Made by a program: the position numbers and the translations under genes. From Pseudomonas sp. C1C7 (GTDB lineage: Bacteria; Pseudomonadota; Gammaproteobacteria; Pseudomonadales; Pseudomonadaceae): a DNA stretch of 64,000 bases. The notes under the pieces are model-generated. The model had not been told where the DNA came from. It did not search any database and saw only the letters and a list, made by a program, of their open reading frames with translations. Below are positions 45,537-52,755 of this stretch, one piece after another. Location of the stretch: the NCBI RefSeq assembly GCF_013359595.1, contig NZ_JABFMP010000014.1, positions 86,805-150,804 on the forward strand, in the 5' to 3' direction. Numbering within the stretch: the first letter of the stretch is position 1; the number at the start of each line of letters is the position of its first letter.

Positions 45537-46215
45537 AGTTCAGGGTTTGAAAGCGGGCTATGGCTTGAGCCAGGTGTTGTTCGACATGCACCTGAGCATC
45601 GAACAGGGCCAGGTGGTGTCGCTGATCGGCCGCAACGGCATGGGCAAGACCACCACGGTCAAGTCGATCATGGGTCTGCTCAAGCCCAGCGCCGGCAGCA
45701 TCCGCATCAACGGCACGGAAATGCGCGGCGCGGCGCCCTATCGCATCGCCAAGGCGGGCCTGGGATTAGTGCCGGAAGGTCGCCGGGCCTTCGGCACCCT
45801 GAGCGTGCGGGAAAACCTGCTGGCCACCGCCACCAAGGGCAAGTGGAATCTGGAACGCGTCTATGACCTGTTCCCGCGTTTGCTCGAGCGTCAGGACCAG
45901 CTGTCGCGCACCCTGTCCGGCGGCGAACAACAGATGCTGGTGGTCGGTCGCGCGTTGCTGACCAATCCCAGCCTGTTGATTCTCGACGAGGCCACCGAAG
46001 GCCTGGCGCCGATCATTCGCGAGCAAATCTGGAGTTGCCTGGCGACCCTCAAGGCCGAGGGCGAGACGATTCTGGTGATCGACAAGAACCTCAAGGAAAT
46101 GGCGCGGGTGGTCGACCGTCACCACATCATCGAGAAGGGTCGGCAGGTCTGGGACGGCACGCCGCAAGAGCTGGCGGCGCAGCCGGAACTGTCGCAACGC
46201 TACCTGGGAGTGTGA
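45529..46215 (+). CDS. ABC transporter ATP-binding protein, LivF type
   Basis: A 228-residue second ATPase. Walker A GRNGMGKTT (about residues 37-45), signature LSGGEQQMLVVGRALL, Walker B LLILDEATEGLAP and the H-loop area LVIDKNLKEM. In the H-loop the usual histidine position reads K (IDKN where VEHD/EQN is common), as in many LivF proteins that carry a Q or N there. It ends the importer block; the hydrolase gene begins 6 bp later. Confidence 0.92.
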   Translation: MLEVQGLKAGYGLSQVLFDMHLSIEQGQVVSLIGRNGMGKTTTVKSIMGLLKPSAGSIRINGTEMRGAAPYRIAKAGLGLVPEGRRAFGTLSVRENLLATATKGKWNLERVYDLFPRLLERQDQLSRTLSGGEQQMLVVGRALLTNPSLLILDEATEGLAPIIREQIWSCLATLKAEGETILVIDKNLKEMARVVDRHHIIEKGRQVWDGTPQELAAQPELSQRYLGV

Positions 46216-46221
46216 GCCGCC

Positions 46222-47016
46222 ATGGACCTGAATCAGGCTTACAACAACGTGGCGGCGGTGGGCAATTTCCCGCAGATCATGCAGGGCTTTCGCCAGCGCA
46301 GCGCCGAGACCTATGCCCGCCACGCCTGGCAGCGAGACGTGGCCTACGGCAACGCCCTGCGCGAACGCTTCGACTGGTACGCCCAGGAGACTGCCGGCGC
46401 GCCGACCCTGCTGTTCATCCACGGTGGTTACTGGCAGGCCTCGGACAAGGACGACTACGCCTTCATCGCCGAGGGCCTGATCGGGGCCGGCTTCAATGTC
46501 GGCCTGCTGGAGTACACCCTGGCGCCTGAGGCAAGCATGAGCACCATCGTCGGCCAGATCGGCAAGGCGCTGGACTATTTATTGGCGCACCGCGAAGCCT
46601 TCAACATCGGCCCACAGGTGGTGCTCTGCGGGCACTCGGCGGGCGGCCATCTGACCGCGCTGCATCGCCGGCATCCGCTGGTGTCCCTGGCCATGCCGAT
46701 CAGCGGCCTGATGGAGCTCGAACCCATCAGCCGCTGCTGGCTGAACGACAAGTTGCAGCTGAGCGCAGAAGAGATCCGCCGCTACAGCCCGCAACGGCTG
46801 ATCGGCGATGGCGCGCCGTTGCTGGTGACGGTGGGCGGGGATGAGTTGCCGGAGTTGATCCGGCATTCGCGTGAGTACGCCGCTGCCTGTCGCGAGGCTG
46901 GGCAGGCGGTGAGTTTGATCGAGGTTGCGGGGTGTCATCATTTTGCGGTGCTGGATGATCTGGCCAAATCCGATGGCGAGCACCTGCGCGCACTGCTGAA
47001 ACACATCTCCCTGTAG
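46222..47016 (+). CDS. Kynurenine-formamidase-like alpha/beta-hydrolase
   Basis: A 264-residue hydrolase. The oxyanion motif FIHGGYWQASDKDDY (HGGYW, about residues 68-72) is the hallmark of the arylformamidase (AFMID) group. The nucleophile elbow is LCGHSAGGHLTAL (about residues 134-146), and the acid and histidine are in GGDELPELIRHS and EVAGCHHFAVLDDL. AFMID enzymes cleave N-formylkynurenine; a related N-formyl or ester aromatic is possible. It starts 6 bp after the second ATPase, so it is cotranscribed with the importer. With antABC upstream, conversion of an imported formylated compound to anthranilate is a reasonable guess. Confidence 0.75.
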   Translation: MDLNQAYNNVAAVGNFPQIMQGFRQRSAETYARHAWQRDVAYGNALRERFDWYAQETAGAPTLLFIHGGYWQASDKDDYAFIAEGLIGAGFNVGLLEYTLAPEASMSTIVGQIGKALDYLLAHREAFNIGPQVVLCGHSAGGHLTALHRRHPLVSLAMPISGLMELEPISRCWLNDKLQLSAEEIRRYSPQRLIGDGAPLLVTVGGDELPELIRHSREYAAACREAGQAVSLIEVAGCHHFAVLDDLAKSDGEHLRALLKHISL

Positions 47017-47111
47017 GAGCGAGCTTGCTCGCGATGGACGCTGGGACACCGCGGGGTATCAGGTTTCCCGCGTTATCGTTGATGTCCATCGCGAGCAAGC
47101 TCGCTCCTACA
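47015..47111. repeat. Composite REP element of about 100 bp (copy 2)
   Basis: TGTAGGAGCGAGCTTGCTCGCGATGG and CCATCGCGAGCAAGCTCGCTCCTACA are outer arms, and the inner part ACACCGCGGGGTATCAG...TTTCCCGCG matches copy 1 at 10331-10430 in order and spacing. It separates the importer-hydrolase operon from the second Rieske operon. Confidence 0.8.
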
Positions 47112-47144
47112 GGGAACGGTGTTTAACAAAAGTGAAATCACTCT

Positions 47145-47180
47145 CGCCAGATCTGGCTACCACTTTGCCGTTTGCGGCTT
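47145..47180 (+). promoter_or_regulatory. XylS-type 21-bp direct repeat before the second Rieske operon
   Basis: CGCC-AGATCT-GGCTA (47145-47159) and TGCC-GTTTGC-GGCTT (47166-47180) are two half-sites of the pattern YGCC-N6-GGCTW, spaced exactly 21 bp. XylS-family activators bind TGCA-N6-GGNTA repeats with this period, the second overlapping the -35 region. CATACA at 47200-47205 is a possible -10. The first site also includes a perfect palindrome, GCCAGATCTGGC. Confidence 0.6.
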
Positions 47181-47234
47181 TTTTGCCCCTCCCCGCCTTC
47201 ATACAGTGACTGCGTATCCAGACAGGAATTGCGT

Positions 47235-48179
47235 ATGTCCAGCCTCTCGCTCAGGGTCCGACGGACCGAGCTTCTGACCCCCAGAATCCGCCGCGTGCTG
47301 CTGGTCTCCAGCAACGCCGCGCCACTGCCGGGCTTCACCGCCGGCGCGCATCTCGAACTGCATGTGCCTGGCAGTCGCGTCCAACGCCGGGCCTATTCGC
47401 TGGTCAACCTGCCCGACGGCGAGCACTACGAAATCGCCGTGCAGCTCGAAGACGCAAGTACCGGCGGATCGCGTTGGGTGCACTCACTCAAGGAGGGCGA
47501 TGAGCTGCTGGCCGATGCGCCGCGCAACCACTTTCCCCTGAACGAAAACACCGAGCATGCACTGCTGATCGCCGGCGGTATCGGCATCACGCCGATGCTC
47601 GGCATGGCCCGCGCGCTGCAGGCGGCGGGCAAGCCCTTCACCCTGCATTACGCCGGTCGCGATGAAGCGCAGATGGCCTATCTGCAAGAGGCCCGCGCCT
47701 GCCAGGACAACCACTGCTGGATCAGCGGCGGCGACCCGCAAAAACGCTTCCCGGCGGCCACGATTCTGGCCGCGCCAAGGCCCGGCCTGCACCTCTACAT
47801 CTGCGGCCCGGGCGCCATGCTCAACAGCGTGCTGAGCTGCGCCCGCGAGCTGGGTTGGCCAGAAGATCACCTGCATTACGAACTGTTCAGCGGCGCCCTG
47901 GAAATGGCCGGCGACCAGGGCTTCGAAGTGCATCTGCGCGAAACCGGCGTGAGCCTGCAAGTGGCCGCCGGGCAAAGCGTGCTGGACGCCATGCTCGAGG
48001 CCGGCCTGGACCCGATGTTCGATTGCCGCCGGGGTGACTGCGGGGTGTGCGTCGCCCAGGTCATCGACGGCCAGCCTGACCACCGCGACATCTGCCTGTC
48101 GGAGCGCGACCGCGCCGGCGGCAGTTTCTGTACCTGCGTCTCCCGTGCCAGCAGCGCGCTGCTGGTGCTCGATCTGTGA
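47235..48179 (+). CDS. Phthalate-dioxygenase-type reductase (FNR plus C-terminal 2Fe-2S)
   Basis: A 314-residue electron-transfer protein for the oxygenase encoded next. The flavin motif is RRAYSLVNLPDG (about residues 54-65), the NAD domain has LIAGGIGITPMLGMARAL (about residues 114-131), and the C-terminal ferredoxin has CRRGDCGVCVAQV and a final Cys in FCTCVSRA (about residues 270-305). This order (flavin, NAD, 2Fe-2S) is the class IA/VanB type, unlike AntC, in which the ferredoxin is N-terminal. The ATG has AGGAA upstream. Confidence 0.9.
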   Translation: MSSLSLRVRRTELLTPRIRRVLLVSSNAAPLPGFTAGAHLELHVPGSRVQRRAYSLVNLPDGEHYEIAVQLEDASTGGSRWVHSLKEGDELLADAPRNHFPLNENTEHALLIAGGIGITPMLGMARALQAAGKPFTLHYAGRDEAQMAYLQEARACQDNHCWISGGDPQKRFPAATILAAPRPGLHLYICGPGAMLNSVLSCARELGWPEDHLHYELFSGALEMAGDQGFEVHLRETGVSLQVAAGQSVLDAMLEAGLDPMFDCRRGDCGVCVAQVIDGQPDHRDICLSERDRAGGSFCTCVSRASSALLVLDL

Positions 48180-48196
48180 CAAGCCGAGGACATCCC

Positions 48197-49528
48197 GTGA
48201 TACCGACCAACGATCAAATCGCTGCCTTGATCCGCGAGGACAGCGTGCACAAGAGCGTCTACACCGACCCGACCCTGTTCAAGCTGGAGATGGAACGCAT
48301 CTACGGCAATGCCTGGATCTATGTCGGCCACGAAAGCCAGGTGAAGACCCCCGGCGACTACCACACCACGCGCATCGGCGATCAGGACGTGATCATGGTG
48401 CGCGGCGCCAACCAGCAGGTCAGCGTGCTGTACAACCGCTGCCCGCACAAAGGTGCCAAGCTGGTGGCGGACGGCGACGGCAGTGTCGGCAAGTTCTTCC
48501 GCTGCCCGTATCACGCCTGGACGTTCAAGCTCGACGGCCAGCACCTGTCGGCGCCACTCAAGAGCGGTTTCGAGGGCACCTGCTACGACCCCAAACACCC
48601 GGACTTTTCCATGGTCAGCGTCGCCCGCGTCGAGAGCTATCGCGGCTTCGTGTTCGCCAGCCAGGCCGCGTTCGGTCCGGACCTGAAGACCTTCCTCGGT
48701 GGCGTCATCACTTCCATCGACAACCTCTGCGACCGCTCGCCAGTCGGCGAAGTCGAGGTGGCGGGCGGCATCTTCCGCGTCCAGCAGCGCTCGAACTGGA
48801 AGGTGTTCTACGAGAACCTGCACGACACCATGCACGCCCGCGTGACCCACGAATCCTCGGTGGACGCCGCCCGTGGCGAAGCCGAAGCCATCGGTGAAAT
48901 GCCTTTCGAACTGCTGATCATGGACGGCAACGGCGAGCCCTACGACTTCTGGGAAAAGCTCGAACTGCGCGCCTACCACAACGGCCACGGCTACATGGAA
49001 GCGATCTTCGACCCGGCGGCGGCCGAGCGCGACGAGGTTTCCCGCGCCCACTTCGAATGCCTGAGCCAGGCCTACGGCGAACAACGCGCCAAGGAGATCC
49101 TGGGGATGAACCGCCATAACACGGTGATCTACGGCAGCGGTTCGCCGCACACGGTGTTCATGCAGTTCCGGGTGATCCGCCCCATCGCCGTGGACCAGAC
49201 CATGGTCGAGATCCAGACCTTCCGCTGCAAGGGCGCGCCAGATGCGGTGTTCGACCGTGCGCTGACCTACGCCAACGTCATCAACTCACCCTCCTCCAAC
49301 GTCATGCCCGACGATGTCGAGGTCTATGCTCGTTGCCAGGAAGGCAACATGACCCGCGGTGGCGAGTGGATCAGCATGCACCGCTACGTCGGCACCGATA
49401 AGCCGCTGGAGGACGGCGCGGTGTCCACCAACGGCACCAGCGAACTGCCGATGCGCAACCAGTTCGCCGCCTGGAAACAGTTCATGACCGCCACCCTGAT
49501 CGCAAAGGAGAGCACCCATGCTGCTTGA
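48197..49528 (+). CDS. Rieske aromatic-ring dioxygenase large subunit (substrate unknown)
   Basis: A 443-residue alpha subunit. Rieske ligands are in CPHKGAKL and CPYHAW (about residues 81-104), and the mononuclear iron site is in VFYENLHDTMHARVTHES (Asp, His, His, about residues 199-216). It belongs to the broad benzoate/anthranilate/IacC-like group but is clearly different from AntA in this window. The GTG start at 48197 has CCGAGGACATCCC upstream, with good GAGGA spacing. The partner beta subunit overlaps its end. The substrate is probably an aromatic acid or aryl compound handled by the same island. Confidence 0.88.
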   Translation: MIPTNDQIAALIREDSVHKSVYTDPTLFKLEMERIYGNAWIYVGHESQVKTPGDYHTTRIGDQDVIMVRGANQQVSVLYNRCPHKGAKLVADGDGSVGKFFRCPYHAWTFKLDGQHLSAPLKSGFEGTCYDPKHPDFSMVSVARVESYRGFVFASQAAFGPDLKTFLGGVITSIDNLCDRSPVGEVEVAGGIFRVQQRSNWKVFYENLHDTMHARVTHESSVDAARGEAEAIGEMPFELLIMDGNGEPYDFWEKLELRAYHNGHGYMEAIFDPAAAERDEVSRAHFECLSQAYGEQRAKEILGMNRHNTVIYGSGSPHTVFMQFRVIRPIAVDQTMVEIQTFRCKGAPDAVFDRALTYANVINSPSSNVMPDDVEVYARCQEGNMTRGGEWISMHRYVGTDKPLEDGAVSTNGTSELPMRNQFAAWKQFMTATLIAKESTHAA

Positions 49529-50051
49529 CCGCCGAATCGACGTCGACACCCGCCAGCTGACTCCCGCCCAGGTTCCGGTGGAGACCCTGCGCCAGATCGA
49601 ACAGTTCCTGTACCAGGAGGCGCGCCTGCTGGACGAGCGACGCTTCTGGGAGTGGGACAGGCTGTTCACCGACACCGGCATGTACTGGGTGCCGCACAAG
49701 CACGAGCAGGCCAACCCGTTCGACCACATCTCGCTGTTCTGGGAAAACCGCATGCTGCGCGAGGTGCGCATTCGCCGGGTGGAAAACGCGCGCAACTGGT
49801 CCCAGCAACCGCAGACCCAGACCGCACACCTGGTCGGCAACGTGATGGTCGAAGGACTGGACGCCCAGGGCCTGCTGGTGGTCAGCGCCAGCTTCCAGTA
49901 CAGCGAATGGCGCCTGGAGCAACGCCAGCTCGCCGGTCGCTACACCTACAAGCTGGTGGCCCAGGAAGCGGGCGGCTGGAAGATCCAGCTCAAGCGCGTG
50001 GACCTGATCAACTGCAACGACGTGTTCGCCAACCTCGAGGTGTTCGTGTGA
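49518..50051 (+). CDS. Rieske aromatic-ring dioxygenase small subunit
   Basis: A 177-residue beta subunit with an NTF2-like fold. IEQFLYQEARLLDERRFWEWDRLFTDTGMYWVP is the N-terminal family block, and the C-terminal block is YTYKLVAQEAGGWKIQLKRVDLINCNDVFANLEVFV. The start lies 11 bp inside the alpha-subunit gene, with AAGGAGAG before it, so alpha and beta are translationally coupled. It is distinct from AntB. Confidence 0.9.
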   Translation: MLLDRRIDVDTRQLTPAQVPVETLRQIEQFLYQEARLLDERRFWEWDRLFTDTGMYWVPHKHEQANPFDHISLFWENRMLREVRIRRVENARNWSQQPQTQTAHLVGNVMVEGLDAQGLLVVSASFQYSEWRLEQRQLAGRYTYKLVAQEAGGWKIQLKRVDLINCNDVFANLEVFV

Positions 50052-50644
50052 TGGGCGCGCCGGTGGTGATCGCCCTGCACTATCAGAACGACGTGTTGCA
50101 TCCGCAGGGAAAGATTCGTGTCGGGCTGGGGGCTGAAGACGGCGCGCGTGCTGCTTTGCTCGATGCCGCCGGCCGGCTGTTGGCCGGTGCGCGGAGCAAG
50201 GGTTGGCCGATCGTCCATGTGCGCGTGGCCTTTCGCCCGGACTATGCCGATCTGATCCGGAACGCGCCGATCCTGCGCAATGTCGCGGCCATCGGCGCGG
50301 CTCGGGAAGGCAGTTGGGGCGCGGAGTTTTTCAGCGACCTGGCTCCGCTGGGCAGCAGCCTGGAGTTCGTCGTCACCCACAACCGCATCAATGCTTTCTA
50401 CGGCTCGCCGCTGGAGACCCTGGTGCGCCGGTTCAACCCCACACAGCTGGTGATCGCCGGCGTGGCGACCCACTCGGTGGTGGAGAGCACGGTGCGCCAT
50501 GCGGTGGATTGCGGTTTCGAAGTGACGGTAGCGGCCGACGCCTGCGCCAGTGCCGACAGCGGCGTCCATTCGGCCTCGCTGGCGAGCATGGCGTTGATCG
50601 CGCGGATCACTGACGTCAGGCAAGCATTGGAGGAATCGGCATGA
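50051..50644 (+). CDS. Isochorismatase-fold protein with the whole catalytic triad replaced
   Basis: A 197-residue protein with the isochorismatase/cysteine-hydrolase fold. ALHYQNDVLHP (from about residue 8) corresponds to the usual IDMQNDF, but its Asp is His10. HNRINAFYGSPLETLVRR corresponds to the Lys motif, with His110 in place of Lys. LVIAGVATHSVVESTVRHA corresponds to T-x-x-C-V, with Val143 in place of the catalytic Cys. All three catalytic positions are therefore changed while the fold marks are kept. The frame is intact and coupled to its neighbours (TGATG with the beta gene, ATGATG with the SDR), so it is expressed. It may be a binding or accessory protein, or an enzyme with new chemistry. 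Confidence 0.8.
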   Translation: MGAPVVIALHYQNDVLHPQGKIRVGLGAEDGARAALLDAAGRLLAGARSKGWPIVHVRVAFRPDYADLIRNAPILRNVAAIGAAREGSWGAEFFSDLAPLGSSLEFVVTHNRINAFYGSPLETLVRRFNPTQLVIAGVATHSVVESTVRHAVDCGFEVTVAADACASADSGVHSASLASMALIARITDVRQALEESA

Positions 50645-51429
50645 TGCTCGAAGGCAAGGTGGCGATTGTCACCGGCAGCACCCAGGGACTGGGCCTGGAC
50701 ATCGCCCGGCAACTGCTGGCCGAAGGTGCGCAGGTGATGCTGGTCGGGCGCAACGCCGACAGCGGTGAGGCGCTGGCGCAGACGTTGGGTTGCGGTTTTT
50801 CGGCTTGCGACGTGGAGTGCGACGAAGACATCGACGCCTGCATCGCCGCAACCCTGGATCGCTTCGGCAGGCTCGACATTCTGGTCAACAACGCGTGCCT
50901 GTACGCCGACCAGGGGCTGGCATCGAGTCGCGAACAATGGTTGAAAACCCTCAACGTCAATCTGGTGTCCGCGGCGATCTTTACCCAGAAGGTCGCCGTG
51001 CATCTGCCCAGCGGCGGCGTGGTGATCAACATCGGCAGCACCGGCGGCAAATTCGGTGCGGCCGGGCGAGCGCTCTACCCCGCCTCCAAGGCCGGCATCC
51101 TGCAACTGACGAAAAACCTGGCCATGACCCTGGCCCCGGAGCAGATCCGCGTGCTCAGCGTCTCCCCGGCCTGGACCTGGTCGCCCAGCGTCGCCGACTT
51201 CAGTGACAACGACCCGCAACTGGCCGACCGCGTCGGCGCGCCCTTCCATCCCCTCGGACGCATCGGCCGCGGCCATGAGATCGGCAACGTCGTGGCCTTC
51301 CTCTGCAGCCCCGGCGCCGGCTGGATGACCGGTGTCGACGTGCCGGTGGACGGCGGCTTTTCGATTCTCGGCCCGGACCGTGGCGTGTCGCCGCGGATCT
51401 GGTTTCAGCAATACCGTGACAGCCAATAA
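50641..51429 (+). CDS. Short-chain dehydrogenase of the second Rieske operon
   Basis: A 262-residue classical SDR. Cofactor motif TGSTQGLG (about residues 11-18), NNAC in the NNAG position, and catalytic residues Ser in NIGSTGG and Y-x-x-x-K in ALYPASKAG (about residues 152-160). In dioxygenase operons such enzymes oxidise the cis-dihydrodiol to a catechol, which is the probable role; IacE of indoleacetate catabolism is another relative by context. The ATG overlaps the previous stop. Confidence 0.88.
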   Translation: MMLEGKVAIVTGSTQGLGLDIARQLLAEGAQVMLVGRNADSGEALAQTLGCGFSACDVECDEDIDACIAATLDRFGRLDILVNNACLYADQGLASSREQWLKTLNVNLVSAAIFTQKVAVHLPSGGVVINIGSTGGKFGAAGRALYPASKAGILQLTKNLAMTLAPEQIRVLSVSPAWTWSPSVADFSDNDPQLADRVGAPFHPLGRIGRGHEIGNVVAFLCSPGAGWMTGVDVPVDGGFSILGPDRGVSPRIWFQQYRDSQ

Positions 51430-51457
51430 AACCTGATAACCGAATGAGGTAGATGAC

Positions 51458-52690
51458 ATGGGCAAGATGATTGAAATCCGGGCAACGGACAGCAATGCCA
51501 CGTTCAGCGGTTACCTGGCCCTGCCGGCCAGCGGCAAGGGCCCCGGCGTGGTGATCGGCCAGGAGATTTTCGGGGTTAATGCCAACATGCGCGCGGTGGC
51601 CGATTTCTACGCCGAGGAAGGCTATGTGGCGCTGGTGCCGGACCTGTTCTGGCGCCTGCAACCGGACATCGATCTGGGCTATAGCGAAGCGGATTTTGCC
51701 GTGGCCATCGACCTGTTCCAGCGCCTGGACGTGGACAAGGCCGTCACCGACATCGACGCCAGCCTCAAGGCCCTGCGCGCGCTGCCCGAGGTCGAGGGTG
51801 CGGGCCTTGGCTACGTCGGTTTCTGCATGGGCGGCAAGCTGGCCTGGCTGACCGCGACCCGCACCGATGTGGCCTGTTCGGTCGGCTACTACGGCATGGG
51901 CATCGAACAGCTGCTGCACGAATCGGAAAACCTCAAGGGGCGCCTGGTCCTGCACTTCGCCGAAAACGATGTGTACTGCGACGCCGCTGCCCGCAGCCAG
52001 ATCAGCACGCATCTGGCCGGTCACGACAAGGCCGAAATCTATGTCTATCCGGGCGTCGACCACGCCTTTGCCCGGGCCGGTGGCATGCATTACGACAAGC
52101 CGGCCTCGCTGATGGCCCACGAACGCAGCATCGCTGCCCTCAAGCGCGAGATCGGCCCGCACTTCAACCTGTCGGCCCTGTGGGAAGAACACATCCGCCA
52201 CGAGTTCGACACTCGCGATGTGCCCGCGACCATGGCAACCATGGTTGCCGAACCCTACGTCAACCACATTCCGACCATGACCGGCGGCGTCGGCGCCAAG
52301 GAACTGAGCCGCTTCTACCAACACCATTTCGTCCACGGCAACCCGCCGGACATGAAGCTCATCCCGATCTCGCGCACCATCGGCGCCCTGCAGATCGTCG
52401 ATGAATTCATCATGTGTTTCACCCACAGCACCGAGATCGACTGGATGCTGCCCAACGTCGCGCCGACCGGCAAATACGTGGAAATTCCGATGCTGGGGGT
52501 GATCAAGTTCCGCGGCGACAAGCTCTACCACGAGCACATTTACTGGGACCAGGCCAGCGTGCTGGTGCAGATCGGCTTGCTGAACCCCGAGGGCTTGCCG
52601 GTGGCCGGAGTGGAAACCGCGAGAAAGCTGCTGGACGAACAGCTGCCCTCCAACACCTTGATGGGGCGCTGGGCGCAAAGCGGGGAATAA
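51458..52690 (+). CDS. Dienelactone hydrolase fused to an NTF2/SnoaL-like domain
   Basis: A 410-residue two-domain protein. The first ~225 residues are a dienelactone hydrolase: VVIGQEIFGVNANMRAVADFYAEEGY, the nucleophile motif GFCMGGKLAW (Cys about residue 125), and Asp and His in FAENDVYCD and YPGVDHAFAR. The next ~180 residues resemble a SnoaL/NTF2-like domain, with LWEEHIRHEFDTRDVPATMATMV, MTGGVGAKELSRFYQHHF and EIDWMLPNVAPTGKYVEIPM. It closes the operon, 28 bp after the SDR, with AATGAGG before the ATG. It may hydrolyse a lactone or ester intermediate of the pathway. Confidence 0.85.
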   Translation: MGKMIEIRATDSNATFSGYLALPASGKGPGVVIGQEIFGVNANMRAVADFYAEEGYVALVPDLFWRLQPDIDLGYSEADFAVAIDLFQRLDVDKAVTDIDASLKALRALPEVEGAGLGYVGFCMGGKLAWLTATRTDVACSVGYYGMGIEQLLHESENLKGRLVLHFAENDVYCDAAARSQISTHLAGHDKAEIYVYPGVDHAFARAGGMHYDKPASLMAHERSIAALKREIGPHFNLSALWEEHIRHEFDTRDVPATMATMVAEPYVNHIPTMTGGVGAKELSRFYQHHFVHGNPPDMKLIPISRTIGALQIVDEFIMCFTHSTEIDWMLPNVAPTGKYVEIPMLGVIKFRGDKLYHEHIYWDQASVLVQIGLLNPEGLPVAGVETARKLLDEQLPSNTLMGRWAQSGE

Positions 52691-52701
52691 CGGCGCAAAA
52701 G

Positions 52702-52740
52702 AAAAAGGCCGATCTGTCTCTCGACGGATCGGCCTTTTTT
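52702..52740. terminator. Bidirectional terminator after the second Rieske operon
   Basis: Stem GGCCGATC/GATCGGCC with a 12-nt loop, flanked by A5 and T6. It lies between the convergent hydrolase and permease genes and marks the end of the island. Confidence 0.9.
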
Positions 52741-52755
52741 CATTCGTCTCAAACG

